Below, in pieces: positions 47,057-55,951 of a stretch of 64,000 nucleotides of DNA (the stretch's first letter is position 1; every line of letters starts with the position of its first letter). Made by a program: the position numbers and the translations under genes. The stretch comes from Balneolales bacterium (GTDB lineage Bacteria > Bacteroidota > Rhodothermia > Balneolales > Natronogracilivirgulaceae), in NCBI GenBank assembly GCA_007132975.1, contig SLNO01000058.1, forward strand, positions 1 to 64,000, read 5' to 3'. Below the pieces are notes generated by a model, which was given only the letters and a program-made list of their open reading frames with translations, searched no databases and had not been told where the DNA came from.

Positions 47057-48403
47057 ATGAAAATTGCAGTAGTTGGAACCGGATACGTCGGATTGGTCAC
47101 AGGAACTTGCTTTGCAGATTCCGGTAATAATGTGATATGTGTTGACAATAACCCCAAAAAACTGGCTCAGTTGCGCGAGGGGGAGGTTCCCATATACGAG
47201 CCAGGATTGGAGACGCTGTTCAAGCGCGCCATCCGTGAGAAAAGGATGTCGTTCACGGACAACCTTGCCGACGCTGTGGCGGCATCCGACATACTGTTTC
47301 TTTGCCTGCCTACGCCTCCGGGAGCAGACGGCCAGGCCGATCTGAGTGCTGTGCTCAATGTTGCCGCACAAATCGGCGACCTGATCACGGAATACAAAGT
47401 GATTGTAAACAAAAGCACCGTACCGGTTGGCACCGCCGACAGGGTCCGCGAAGCCATCCAGGCCCATACTGATGTGCCCTTCGACGTGGTATCGAATCCC
47501 GAATTTCTTCGCGAAGGAGCGGCAGTAAATGACTTCCAGAAGCCGGAGCGCGTGGTCATCGGCACTTCCAGCGAGCGTGCGGCAGAAGTTATGCGGGAGC
47601 TCTACGAACCGTTTGTCCGCAGTGGAAACCCGATTATTATCATGGATGAGCGCAGCTCCGAAATGACCAAGTATGCCGCAAACGGGTTTCTGGCCACGAA
47701 GATCACGTTCATGAATGAAATCGCCAATCTCTGCGAGCGGTTAGGCGCCGATGTTGACAACGTGCGAAGGGGCATCGGCACCGATTCCCGTATCGGCAAG
47801 CGTTTTCTGTTTGCCGGCATAGGTTTCGGCGGAAGCTGCTTCCCAAAGGACGTCCAGGCCCTGCACTATACCGCCAGGGAGAACGACTATGATTTCCGGA
47901 TCCTTGGCGCCGTCCAGGATGTGAACGATGCGCAGAAGCTGTCCATCGTTGAAAAAGTCAAGAAATACTATAATGGGGATGTCAAGGGACGCACATTCGG
48001 CATCTGGGGGCTGACTTTCAAACCCGAGACGGATGATGTCCGTGAGGCGCCCGCCATCTATATCATCAAGGCCCTTATCGAACTCGGGGCAAAGGTGAAG
48101 GCTTACGATCCTGAGGCACACGAGACCTTCCCCGCCGCCGTTGGACAGGAGGTCAGCTCAAAGATTGACTATGTGCAGGATCAGACCTCGGCCCTCAGGG
48201 ATGTGGATGCACTGATCATATGCACCGAGTGGAACGAGTTCCGCCGGCCCGATTTCGAAAACTTCCAGAAGCTCATGAAGGCCCCTGTCATTTTTGACGG
48301 GCGCAATCTTTATGACCTGGACCGGATGGAGGACTTGAATATCACCTATTTCAGTGTTGGACGCCGAACTGTCCATCTCAATCGGAAGGTAGCCGATGCC
48401 TGA
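47057..48403 (+). CDS. ugd: UDP-glucose 6-dehydrogenase
   Basis: 448 residues. Oxidises UDP-glucose to UDP-glucuronate with two NAD+. N-terminal Rossmann '[22 protein letters not shown]', the '[13 protein letters not shown]' and '[24 protein letters not shown]' motifs, and the catalytic cysteine C261 in '[14 protein letters not shown]'. The C-terminal domain has '[18 protein letters not shown]'. The 3' end overlaps the next gene by 8 bases. Its product is the substrate of the decarboxylase predicted downstream. Confidence 0.97.
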   Translation: MKIAVVGTGYVGLVTGTCFADSGNNVICVDNNPKKLAQLREGEVPIYEPGLETLFKRAIREKRMSFTDNLADAVAASDILFLCLPTPPGADGQADLSAVLNVAAQIGDLITEYKVIVNKSTVPVGTADRVREAIQAHTDVPFDVVSNPEFLREGAAVNDFQKPERVVIGTSSERAAEVMRELYEPFVRSGNPIIIMDERSSEMTKYAANGFLATKITFMNEIANLCERLGADVDNVRRGIGTDSRIGKRFLFAGIGFGGSCFPKDVQALHYTARENDYDFRILGAVQDVNDAQKLSIVEKVKKYYNGDVKGRTFGIWGLTFKPETDDVREAPAIYIIKALIELGAKVKAYDPEAHETFPAAVGQEVSSKIDYVQDQTSALRDVDALIICTEWNEFRRPDFENFQKLMKAPVIFDGRNLYDLDRMEDLNITYFSVGRRTVHLNRKVADA

Positions 48404-49343
48404 ACGCGTGCTGATAACCGGCGGGGCCGGTTTTATCGGCTCACATCTCTGCGCCAGATTCCTGAGTGAGGGTGCAGAGGTGATTTGCATGGACAATTTC
48501 TCGACCGGCAGCCTGGAGAACATCTCACCTTTTTTTGACAATGAGCGGTTCTCGTTCATTAAGTACGATGTAACGCAATATTTGCACGTGGAGGGAGGCC
48601 TGGACCTCATCCTCCATTTTGCCTCACCGGCCTCACCGGCAGATTACCTGGAAATGCCCATCCAGACCCTCAAGGTAGGTTCGCTGGGGACGCACAAGGC
48701 GCTTGGGCTGGCAAAAAGCAAAAAGGCCCGTTTCCTGCTGGCATCAACGAGCGAGGTATACGGCGATCCGCTCCAGCATCCACAGAAAGAAACGTACCTC
48801 GGAAATGTCGACCCTGTAGGCTTGCGCGGGGTTTACGATGAGGCCAAGCGTTTTGCCGAAGCAATGGTCATGGCCTATCACCGGAACCACGGCATCCGAA
48901 CGCACATCGCCCGCATTTTCAACACCTACGGTCCGTTCATGCGGATGGATGACGGTCGTGCCCTGCCCAATTTCATAACGAGAGCATTGCGCGGCGAAAC
49001 GCTCACCGTTTATGGTGACGGAACCCAAACACGCTCATTCTGTTACATTGACGATATTGTGGAAGGTATTTTCAGGCTGTGCCAGACCGACTATGCCGGT
49101 CCGGTGAACCTGGGCAACCCGGATGAAATCACCATCATCGAAATGGCGCGTGAAATCATTGCCCGTACAGGGTCCCGCAGTGAAATCGTATTCGGTGAGC
49201 TTCCCGAAGGAGACCCTCTGGTGCGGCAGCCCGATATTACCCTCGCGCGAAGCCTGCTGCACTGGCTGCCGCAGGTGGACCGTCAAACAGGCCTGGACCG
49301 TACCCTGGACTATTTTCGCAGGCATATGGGTAATCTGACCTGA
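48396..49343 (+). CDS. UDP-glucuronate decarboxylase-like SDR (UDP-xylose synthase)
   Basis: 315 residues, extended SDR. NAD-binding '[22 protein letters not shown]', '[15 protein letters not shown]', '[35 protein letters not shown]' (the 'ASPASP..Y...PI.TLKV...GT' segment is characteristic of UXS), '[16 protein letters not shown]', and YxxxK in '[12 protein letters not shown]'. '[22 protein letters not shown]' and '[17 protein letters not shown]' are also typical. Because ugd precedes it with an 8-base overlap, conversion of UDP-glucuronate to UDP-xylose is likely. An epimerase role cannot be excluded by sequence alone. Confidence 0.88.
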   Translation: MPERVLITGGAGFIGSHLCARFLSEGAEVICMDNFSTGSLENISPFFDNERFSFIKYDVTQYLHVEGGLDLILHFASPASPADYLEMPIQTLKVGSLGTHKALGLAKSKKARFLLASTSEVYGDPLQHPQKETYLGNVDPVGLRGVYDEAKRFAEAMVMAYHRNHGIRTHIARIFNTYGPFMRMDDGRALPNFITRALRGETLTVYGDGTQTRSFCYIDDIVEGIFRLCQTDYAGPVNLGNPDEITIIEMAREIIARTGSRSEIVFGELPEGDPLVRQPDITLARSLLHWLPQVDRQTGLDRTLDYFRRHMGNLT

Positions 49344-49357
49344 TAAATCCGGTGTCC

Positions 49358-51166
49358 ATGACCATTCTTGGCATATCATGCTATTATCATGATGCCGCGG
49401 CTGCCCTGATCCGCGACGGGAAGATCGTGGCCGCCGCACAGGAAGAGCGTTTCACCCGCAAAAAACACGACCAGAACTTCCCGACCAGTGCCATTGCCTG
49501 GTGCCTGGATGAGGCCGGCATCTCCGTAGGTGATCTGGACGCCGTCGCTTTCTACGACAAGCCCTTCCTGAAATTCGAACGGATCCTGGAGACCTATCTG
49601 GCCTATGCACCGGCTGGCATCCGCAGCGCCTGGAAGGCCCTTCCCGTCTGGATCAAGCAGAAACTCTGGATATCCGAGCACATCCGTTCCGAGCTCGGCT
49701 TTGAGGGAGAACTGCTCTTCCCCGAGCACCACGAATCGCACGCTGCATCAGCCTTTTTCCCGTCGCCGTTCGATGAGGCGGCCATCCTCACCATGGACGG
49801 GGTAGGGGAGTGGGCCACCAGTTCGGTCGGCCATGGCAGCGGCAGCCGTATCACGCTGCACAAGGAGCTGCATTTCCCCCATTCGCTCGGATTGCTCTAC
49901 TCCGCATTCACCTACTTCACCGGGTTCCGTGTCAATTCCGGCGAATACAAGGTGATGGGACTGGCCCCATACGGAGAGCCGAAATACCGCAACCAGATCC
50001 TGGATGAACTCATCGATCTGAAGGACGACGGCTCGTTTCGAATGAACATGCGCTATTTTGGATACGGCTCCGGCCTGAAAATGACCAACCGCCGGTTCGC
50101 GCGCCTCTTTGGCGGCCCGCCTCGCAAGCCCGAAGGCCTACTCACGCAGCGGGAGATGGACCTGGCCGCCTCGGTCCAGTCCGTCACTGAGGAGATCATG
50201 CTCAGGATGGCGCGACATGCCCGGGAGCTGACCGGAAGCCGGAATCTCTGTTTGGCGGGCGGTGTGGCGCTCAACTGCGTCGGTAACGGCAAGATACTGC
50301 GGGAAAAACTGTTCGACCGTATCTGGATCCAACCGGCCTCGGGAGATGCCGGAGGTGCCGTGGGTGCGGCGCTGATGGCATGGCACCACCATTTCGACCA
50401 GCCAAGAACCCCATCCACCCCGGATGCAATGAACGGCGCGCTGCTCGGACCCTCCTACAGTGCAGATGCCGTCGGCTCTTTTCTCAAGCAGCACACGAGT
50501 TATGATGTCCCACTTCTGAGTGAAGAGGAGATGCTCCGCAAGACCGCCGGCCTGCTGGCGGACGGCAAGGTAGTCGGGTGGTTCCAGGGGCGCATGGAGT
50601 TCGGGCCGCGCGCGCTGGGCAGCCGGTCCATCCTCGGCGACCCCCGCTCCGGGGAGATGCAGCGCAAGCTCAACCTGAAGATCAAATACCGGGAGAGTTT
50701 CCGGCCTTTTGCGCCAAGCGTGGCGGTGGAGCACGTCAGCAGGTATTTTGAACTGGATGAGCCTAGCCCGTACATGCTTCTGGTGGCCGATGTGGCCCGG
50801 AGGCTGCGCAGACCGGTGGATGAGGCCGTGCGCGGGCTCGACAAGCTGTACCAGGTGCGCTCTTCGCTGCCGGCCATCACACATGTGGACGGATCGGCAC
50901 GTATCCAGACGGTCGATCGCACCGTAAACCCGCGCTACCATGCGCTCATCACTGCCTTTGAACAGCAGACCGGGTGCCCGGTGCTCATCAACACCAGTTT
51001 CAATGTCAGGGGCGAGCCAATCGTTTGCACACCCGAAGACGCATGGCGGTGTTTCATGCGGACGGATATGGACGTGCTGGTCATGGACCGGTACGTGATC
51101 GAAAAGAAACCTGGTGACCGCCTGGCAGACCCGACGGAAACCATCGCTTCGCTGCAGCCGGACTGA
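49358..51166 (+). CDS. NodU/CmcH-family carbamoyltransferase
   Basis: 602 residues from ATG 49358; GTG at 49352 is an alternative. N-terminal ASKHA-like domain: 'TILGISCYYHDAAAALIRDGKIVAAAQEERFTRKKHDQNFP', 'HHESHAASAFFPSPFDEAAILTMDGVGEWA', 'GEYKVMGLAPYGEPKY' and 'LCLAGGVALNCVGNGKI'. C-terminal domain: 'FQGRMEFGPRALGSRSILGDPRSGEMQRKLN' and 'LINTSFNVRGEPIVCTPEDAWRCFMRTDMDVLV'. It transfers a carbamoyl group from carbamoyl phosphate, through carbamoyl adenylate, to a hydroxyl of a sugar or secondary metabolite. The neighbouring sugar nucleotide genes suggest a surface polysaccharide or glycolipid acceptor. Confidence 0.94.
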   Translation: MTILGISCYYHDAAAALIRDGKIVAAAQEERFTRKKHDQNFPTSAIAWCLDEAGISVGDLDAVAFYDKPFLKFERILETYLAYAPAGIRSAWKALPVWIKQKLWISEHIRSELGFEGELLFPEHHESHAASAFFPSPFDEAAILTMDGVGEWATSSVGHGSGSRITLHKELHFPHSLGLLYSAFTYFTGFRVNSGEYKVMGLAPYGEPKYRNQILDELIDLKDDGSFRMNMRYFGYGSGLKMTNRRFARLFGGPPRKPEGLLTQREMDLAASVQSVTEEIMLRMARHARELTGSRNLCLAGGVALNCVGNGKILREKLFDRIWIQPASGDAGGAVGAALMAWHHHFDQPRTPSTPDAMNGALLGPSYSADAVGSFLKQHTSYDVPLLSEEEMLRKTAGLLADGKVVGWFQGRMEFGPRALGSRSILGDPRSGEMQRKLNLKIKYRESFRPFAPSVAVEHVSRYFELDEPSPYMLLVADVARRLRRPVDEAVRGLDKLYQVRSSLPAITHVDGSARIQTVDRTVNPRYHALITAFEQQTGCPVLINTSFNVRGEPIVCTPEDAWRCFMRTDMDVLVMDRYVIEKKPGDRLADPTETIASLQPD

Positions 51167-51215
51167 CCCGCAACGGAAGCTCACATCCCATTAAACACTC
51201 GAAAAAATCACTTCC

Positions 51216-51659
51216 ATGGGCGGAAAATTCTTTCATACCCTGATCTCAGAGATAAAGATCGACAGGCGCATACTCCGTCAGTTTGCCTGGCTGATGACGG
51301 TGATGCTGGGGCTGGTCGTTCCGCTGGTGATCATTTGGCTCAACGGCTGGGAGCTTGTGCGGGCGGCCTGGATCGTCAGCGGCATCGGGCTGTTGTTCCT
51401 GTTTGCAGGACTGCTGGTGCCGTCTTGGCTGCGTCCGGTCTATGTTGCCTGGATGTTGCTTGCCCTGGTGCTGGGAACGGTAGTGACCCGGATCATTATC
51501 ACCATCGTATTCTATCTGATGATTACACCTGTCGGATGGATCCGCAGGACTTTCGGGACTGGCGATCCGCTTGGGCTGCGGCCTGATCCGGAAAGGGAGA
51601 GCTACTGGACGGTGCGAAAGGAAGCCCAGCAGCCCGGCCAGATGAAAAAACAGTACTGA
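51216..51659 (+). CDS. SxtJ-like membrane protein
   Basis: 147 residues with about three to four membrane helices (about 24-45, 50-70, 75-103) and the segment 'RIIITIVFYLMITPVGWIRRTFGTGDPLGLRPDPERESYWTVRK', which is the mark of the SxtJ family. SxtJ proteins are encoded next to NodU/CmcH-type carbamoyltransferases in many bacteria; function unknown. It starts 49 bases after the carbamoyltransferase gene and ends the operon. The small DUF5989 protein that often accompanies this pair is not found here: the gap on either side is too short. Confidence 0.85.
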   Translation: MGGKFFHTLISEIKIDRRILRQFAWLMTVMLGLVVPLVIIWLNGWELVRAAWIVSGIGLLFLFAGLLVPSWLRPVYVAWMLLALVLGTVVTRIIITIVFYLMITPVGWIRRTFGTGDPLGLRPDPERESYWTVRKEAQQPGQMKKQY

Positions 51660-51678
51660 CCGACAAATTGCGTTGCGC

Positions 51679-52242
51679 TTACTCCGTAACCTCGAAGCTG
51701 CGCTCTGATAGCACCGATTCGTGCCGGTCAAGCAGCACAACCCGCCACGAGCCCGGCTGGAGTCCGACCGAGGAGTAGGTGCGCCAGCTGTCCGAGGTGC
51801 CTACTTTGACATTCATTCGGAAATAGAGTTCATCTTCAAGATACCATTCGAAGTAGACATCCTGTATCCTCTGGCTGTTGTGGATGCGCGCAAAGCACCA
51901 TGCCCGCACATCATCCATAGTGAATGATGATACCACATCCACAGGAGTACGATCCACAACGTCAAGAGCCAGTACGAATTCCTGCACGAAGAGGGTGTCG
52001 TTTTCCATTTGATCTGCGTCATCCCTATTTTCAGGGACGATGTGATCCCGGGCGGATGTTTTGCCCTCTGATATGGCGTTGTGGTCCAGGCTTGGTCCTG
52101 TGATTTCGTGCTCCAGGACTGAATGCGGTGCCGTACCGTTTGCGGCTGATGAACCGGTAACCAGAAATGCGGAGATGGCAAACAGGAATAGCGTCATTTT
52201 CCAGCAGGGTTTCCGTCGGTATATTTTTGATGATATCTCCAT
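51679..52242 (-). CDS. DUF2914-domain exported protein
   Basis: 187 residues from the ATG at 52242. Other in-frame starts are 52251 and 52197, the last giving the shortest signal peptide ('MTLFLFAISAFLVTGSSAANG'). After the signal comes an acidic, probably disordered stretch, then a DUF2914 domain at the C-terminus: 'RIQDVYFEWYLEDELYFRMNVKVGTSDSWRTYSSVGLQPGSWRVVLLDRHESVLSERSFEV'. The 'W.T.SS..L.PG.WRV.L.D' pattern is the family signature; function is unknown, probably a periplasmic beta-sandwich. It is convergent with the SxtJ-like gene (19-base gap) and divergent from the NUDIX gene. Confidence 0.78.
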   Translation of the reverse strand: MEISSKIYRRKPCWKMTLFLFAISAFLVTGSSAANGTAPHSVLEHEITGPSLDHNAISEGKTSARDHIVPENRDDADQMENDTLFVQEFVLALDVVDRTPVDVVSSFTMDDVRAWCFARIHNSQRIQDVYFEWYLEDELYFRMNVKVGTSDSWRTYSSVGLQPGSWRVVLLDRHESVLSERSFEVTE

Positions 52243-52249
52243 AATAGAC

Positions 52250-52711
52250 ATGATGTCAGATAAATTGATAGATGTGTATCCATATGCCATAATGAACGGG
52301 CAGGCTCGTTTTCTGATATTTCGGCGCTCTTCCGATGTGATCTATGCCGGTCAATGGCGCATGGTAGGGGGAAAGGTTAGGGATGGGGAGACGCGGTCTG
52401 CGGCCGCCCTGCGTGAGCTGCGTGAAGAGACCGGATGCCGTCCAGAATTGCTCTGGGCCGTTCCGTCCGTCAACCAGTTTTACGAAGCCGCTACGGATAC
52501 GATCCATCATATTGCTGTATTTGCCGCCTGCCTGGATGTCGCTTTGTCCATTCATCTGAACCATGAGCATGACCGTTATTGTTGGATACCTGCACAAGAT
52601 GTGAAAAAATTCATTAAATGGCCGGAACAGGTTCGTCTTATTTCACTAATTCATGATATCTTGACCAATGACAGTATTTTGCCTCAGTGGCAGATACCCC
52701 AATCGAAGTAA
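52250..52711 (+). CDS. NUDIX hydrolase
   Basis: 153 residues from the ATG at 52250 (a second ATG follows at 52253). The NUDIX box is complete: G, five residues, E, seven residues, RELREETG, in 'GGKVRDGETRSAAALRELREETG' (about 39-61). 'DVYPYAIMNGQARFLIFRRSSDVIYAGQWRMVGGKV' precedes it and 'FAACLD' follows. It hydrolyses a nucleoside diphosphate linked to another group; the substrate is unknown, although dihydroneopterin triphosphate and nucleotide-sugar hydrolases have similar openings. Its start codon is only 7 bases from that of the divergent DUF2914 gene. The barrel gene follows after 21 bases. Confidence 0.92.
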   Translation: MMSDKLIDVYPYAIMNGQARFLIFRRSSDVIYAGQWRMVGGKVRDGETRSAAALRELREETGCRPELLWAVPSVNQFYEAATDTIHHIAVFAACLDVALSIHLNHEHDRYCWIPAQDVKKFIKWPEQVRLISLIHDILTNDSILPQWQIPQSK

Positions 52712-52732
52712 TTTCCCATCCCAGATTATCAT

Positions 52733-54154
52733 ATGATCCATCAAGCTGCAGTCCGAGGAGTTTTTATATCACGTTTCATCCGGAAATCACAGGTCGGAGA
52801 AGGTGGCAATAGAAGCAGAACGCCCCGAAGCAGCGGTCTCAATCCTGAAAAGGAATTTGGAGTCGGTATTTCGCTGCCAGTAATGCTGGCAGCCCTGCTG
52901 TTTGTGCTGGCCCTGTTTCCGTGCCAGAAGGCCTCGGCGCAGCTGATCTCATCGGATCGGTACGAGCTTGGCATTGCTCCCGATCTTTGGTTCAATTCGG
53001 TGGACGGGATCATTGTGGGTGCGCGGTTCCGAGGTGAAGATCCGCGTACGTTCCTGGACGGCCCGCATCGCATCAATGCCGGCATCTGGCTGGGTACGCG
53101 GCTTCCTGACACACCTGTTTCCTACTCTTTTTCTTATGCCCATCCGATTGCTGCCATAAGCGATGCAAACAGTGAAGGTGGGATCCGGCTCAACAGCAGC
53201 ATGCGTACCGGCCTGCACCTGCACGAAACGGGTCTGCACAAGCGCTGGCAACCCGGTTTTGACGAGTTTATTTCCACTCAGTTTGGTTTCTATGGCGGCT
53301 TTTACGAGCGGTTTGACTCGGATTACCTGCTCTACGAAGAGCTGTGGCAGGAGAACAGCGTCGTGTACCTGCGCTCGGATATCCGCCACCGGAATCGCAA
53401 CCGTTTGGGCCGTTGGTCTTTGAACCTTGTCGGCATGACAGGTCTGCCCGCATCCACAAGTGACCGTTTTGTGGATTTTTCGGGTCAGGAACAAGATCGG
53501 CCGGAGTTGCTGGGGCAGGAGGGGCTCTTTGCCCAGGTGCAGCTGGAATGGCTTCAGCAGGCTGACCTTCCATCCGGTTTTTATATCCGGTCACGGATAT
53601 TCGGAGGCGCCTCGACCAATACCCTGCCTCAGGAACACCGTTTCCTGGCATCCGATGCCGCCGCCTTTGGCTGGCACAATTCGGTGCTGACAAGGGCTCG
53701 CGGCACCATTCACACGCAGTGGATGCGTTCTGGATGGATCCACATACCGGGTGGGCCGGGCCTGCGGGGCTACACGTTCCGCACCACCGATCTGCTTGAA
53801 GACGAACTTCCAGCCTGGTCACAGCACGCCGCGGTGTGGAACCTTGAGTTTTACATCCCCAATCCGGTCAATAAATGGTTTGCGCGTATACCCTATGCCG
53901 GCGACCTGCTTAAACTTGAGTCCTACCTCTTTGCGGATGCAGGCTATCTCTACGACGGGCGTTCATGGGAAGATCCACTCATGGATGCCGGGGCCGGGCT
54001 TATGCTGTCACTGAACATACCCGACTATCTGGGTCAGGATCGCGGTTTTTTCCTGCGCTACGAAATCCCTATCTGGCTGTCGGAAACCATGGATGGAGAG
54101 AGCAACTTCAAGGTCAGGCATCTGCTGGGTCTGGGAATGGTCATCCGATTGTAA
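52733..54154 (+). CDS. Predicted outer membrane beta-barrel protein (Omp85-like barrel, no POTRA)
   Basis: 473 residues. An unusually long polar N-terminus (about 1-45) precedes a signal-peptide-like hydrophobic stretch 'ISLPVMLAALLFVLALFPCQKASA' at about 46-69, so the true start may be further in. The mature part alternates polar and aromatic residues in the way of antiparallel beta strands and ends 'RHLLGLGMVIRL', a plausible C-terminal strand. 'GGPGLRGYTFRTTDLLED' resembles the conserved RGF/RGY loop of Omp85-family barrels, and no POTRA domain precedes it. Function is not known. It follows the NUDIX gene by 21 bases, and a bidirectional hairpin terminator lies after it. Confidence 0.72.
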   Translation: MIHQAAVRGVFISRFIRKSQVGEGGNRSRTPRSSGLNPEKEFGVGISLPVMLAALLFVLALFPCQKASAQLISSDRYELGIAPDLWFNSVDGIIVGARFRGEDPRTFLDGPHRINAGIWLGTRLPDTPVSYSFSYAHPIAAISDANSEGGIRLNSSMRTGLHLHETGLHKRWQPGFDEFISTQFGFYGGFYERFDSDYLLYEELWQENSVVYLRSDIRHRNRNRLGRWSLNLVGMTGLPASTSDRFVDFSGQEQDRPELLGQEGLFAQVQLEWLQQADLPSGFYIRSRIFGGASTNTLPQEHRFLASDAAAFGWHNSVLTRARGTIHTQWMRSGWIHIPGGPGLRGYTFRTTDLLEDELPAWSQHAAVWNLEFYIPNPVNKWFARIPYAGDLLKLESYLFADAGYLYDGRSWEDPLMDAGAGLMLSLNIPDYLGQDRGFFLRYEIPIWLSETMDGESNFKVRHLLGLGMVIRL

Positions 54155-54181
54155 ACAGCAGGCCCGCCGTATAAAAGTAAA

Positions 54182-54204
54182 GCCCGGAGCGTGATGCCCC
54201 GGGC
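54182..54204. terminator. Bidirectional hairpin between the barrel gene and the OFA transporter gene
   Basis: GCCCGG (54182-54187) pairs with CCGGGC (54199-54204). On the minus strand the hairpin is followed by TTTACTTTTATA, a good T-rich tract for the transporter gene; on the plus strand the tail (CTGTTCATTT) is weaker but may serve the barrel gene. Confidence 0.5.
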
Positions 54205-54277
54205 CTGTTCATTTCTCAAGCATGCTGCGGGTCAGCTGCCATGGACGGGCCTGGCAGACCGGTGTTCCATTAAACTG

Positions 54278-55666
54278 CTATTTCTGCTGGATCTTGTCCG
54301 GTTTGACCTGCATGATCAGCAGTGCCGCAACGATGCAGGCCGCACCTGCAACCCAGAAGGCCATGCTGTAATCACCCACGGCAAAGCGGACTTCCTGGAT
54401 GGTTCCCCTGGGGCAGGTGGTCAGGTAGGGGACATGGTCCACGACACGCATGAATACGGCAGCCAGGTAGGGACCTACGATGCCGCCAGCGCCAAAAGCG
54501 GTGAACATCAGTCCGTAATTTACGCCCATATGCTTTGTGCCGAAGAAATCAGCCGTAAGCGCCGGATAGACAGAAAGGAATCCACCGAAACAAAGCCCGA
54601 TTATGCTGATTCCCACCAGATAGAGGGGGAATATGCGCATGAAGTCGAGGGTAAGCATGGCCGCACCGCAAATCAGGAACATGATGAGCAGGGTAACGCG
54701 CCTGTCCATCATGTCCGAAACCTTGCCCCAGACCAGCCGGCCGGTGGCGTTGAAAATGGCCAGGATGGATACGGCCGATGCGCCCATGGCAGTTACGCTC
54801 AGGTAGGTGGCGTGTGGCATGGTGCCGGTCACGTCACTGAAGGCGAATGACTGCCAGATAGGCGATGCCTTCATGATGACCTGCAGGCCAGCCGTGCAGC
54901 CGGCGAAGAAGGTGACCCACAGGAGCCAGAAAGCAGGCGTCCGGAGCATTTCGCCCGGGCTGAAATCCACCTTTGGTGCGTTTGCTGCCGTGGTACCGGC
55001 GGGCGGTGTCCATCCTTCGGGTTTGTATCCTTCCGGAGGGTTGCGCATAAGCTGGGCGCCGGCAACAACAATGACAAGGAACACGATTCCCAGGGTCATG
55101 AAGGTGTTGAACACCCCGATTTGCGGCAAATTGAACAGTGCGACGTTGAACAGGGAATAAGCATCGCCGCACACCAGCCCGCGAGCCAGCGGAGCGAAGA
55201 AGAAAGCGCCGGCCCCGAAACCGGCTACGGCCAGGCCAGTCACCATGCCGCGTTTGTCCGGGAACCATTTGACGCAGGTGGCAATCGGGCAGACATAGGC
55301 AACGCCAATACCGATCCCGCCAAGCACAGCAAAGGTCAGGATCAGCCATACAAGTGCAAATCCCGGTTCAAAAGCATAGGTAAACCGGGCGAGTATGAGT
55401 CCGGCTCCGAGGATCAGGCCGCCGGCTGTGGCAACAACGCGCGGCCCGACTTTGTCCTGGATTCGTCCGCCCAGAATCACTGCCAGGGCAAAAAATGCCA
55501 GGACGATCTGTGCCGGAAGCGTAACCTGGGTTTCTGTCCAGGTGGGGAAGAACTCAAGGAGCGGGGACTGAAAAACGCTCCAGATATAGACAGCGCCGAG
55601 ACTTACCTGGATGACGAGTGCCCCGGCGACCACCCACCATCGGTTCATTACTTTTTTTTCAGCCAT
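54278..55666 (-). CDS. OFA-family MFS transporter (oxalate/formate antiporter-like)
   Basis: 462 residues, twelve membrane helices. OFA-family motifs: 'NRWWVVAGALVIQVSLGAVYIWSVFQSPLLE' at helix 1, 'GRIQDKVGPRVVATAGGLILGAG' (MFS motif A), 'GIGIGVAYVCPIATCVKWFPDKRGMVTGLAVAGFGAGAF' (diagnostic) and 'TADFFGTKHMGVNYGLMFTAFGAGGIVGP'. A helix hairpin insert around 'GYKPEGWTPPAGTTAANAPKVDFSPGEMLRTPAFWLLWVTFF' is also a family trait. The substrate is probably a small monocarboxylate. It lies 285 bases downstream of acs on the same strand, which makes acetate or a related acid plausible, but this is inference. Confidence 0.9.
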   Translation of the reverse strand: MAEKKVMNRWWVVAGALVIQVSLGAVYIWSVFQSPLLEFFPTWTETQVTLPAQIVLAFFALAVILGGRIQDKVGPRVVATAGGLILGAGLILARFTYAFEPGFALVWLILTFAVLGGIGIGVAYVCPIATCVKWFPDKRGMVTGLAVAGFGAGAFFFAPLARGLVCGDAYSLFNVALFNLPQIGVFNTFMTLGIVFLVIVVAGAQLMRNPPEGYKPEGWTPPAGTTAANAPKVDFSPGEMLRTPAFWLLWVTFFAGCTAGLQVIMKASPIWQSFAFSDVTGTMPHATYLSVTAMGASAVSILAIFNATGRLVWGKVSDMMDRRVTLLIMFLICGAAMLTLDFMRIFPLYLVGISIIGLCFGGFLSVYPALTADFFGTKHMGVNYGLMFTAFGAGGIVGPYLAAVFMRVVDHVPYLTTCPRGTIQEVRFAVGDYSMAFWVAGAACIVAALLIMQVKPDKIQQK

Positions 55667-55803
55667 CGTTTACCCTCTCAAGGTATTTGAGGTGCGTAAA
55701 TATTATCAGAATGTGGTGCGCCGGTTTTGTTTAATAGTGTGGCGCAGTCAGACTGACACAATTAATTATCAATAATTTGCAAAGAGAATATGAAGCTACA
55801 CTT

Positions 55804-55833
55804 AGCGGTGCCCGGAAATGGCAAGGCACCGCT
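55804..55833. repeat. 9-base inverted repeat downstream of acs
   Basis: AGCGGTGCC (55804-55812) and GGCACCGCT (55825-55833) form a perfect stem with a 12-base loop. It lies just beyond the acs terminator on the minus strand. No T tract follows on either side, so it is either a second stabilising hairpin or an operator for the transporter gene downstream. Confidence 0.5.
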
Positions 55834-55845
55834 GCCAGTCAATAA

Positions 55846-55885
55846 AAAGCGGGCGGGTGTCCTTCCGGTTGGAAGGCACCCACCC
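55846..55885 (-). terminator. Intrinsic terminator of acs
   Basis: GGGCGGGTG (55851-55859) and CCTTCC (55861-55866) pair with GGAAGG (55871-55876) and CACCCACCC (55877-55885) around a GGTT loop, with a one-base bulge and one mismatch. On the minus strand the stem is followed by a TTTTT tract (55846-55850 region). It is 67 bases beyond the acs stop codon. Confidence 0.75.
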
Positions 55886-55951
55886 AGAGGGCCGGTAATA
55901 CTGCTATCCGTTCAATAATAGACAATACTTCCGGTTGTGAGGCCGGCCGGC

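Noticed and set aside
50138-51184. 348-codon open frame on the minus strand
   Set aside because: Antisense to the carbamoyltransferase gene; no recognisable domain.
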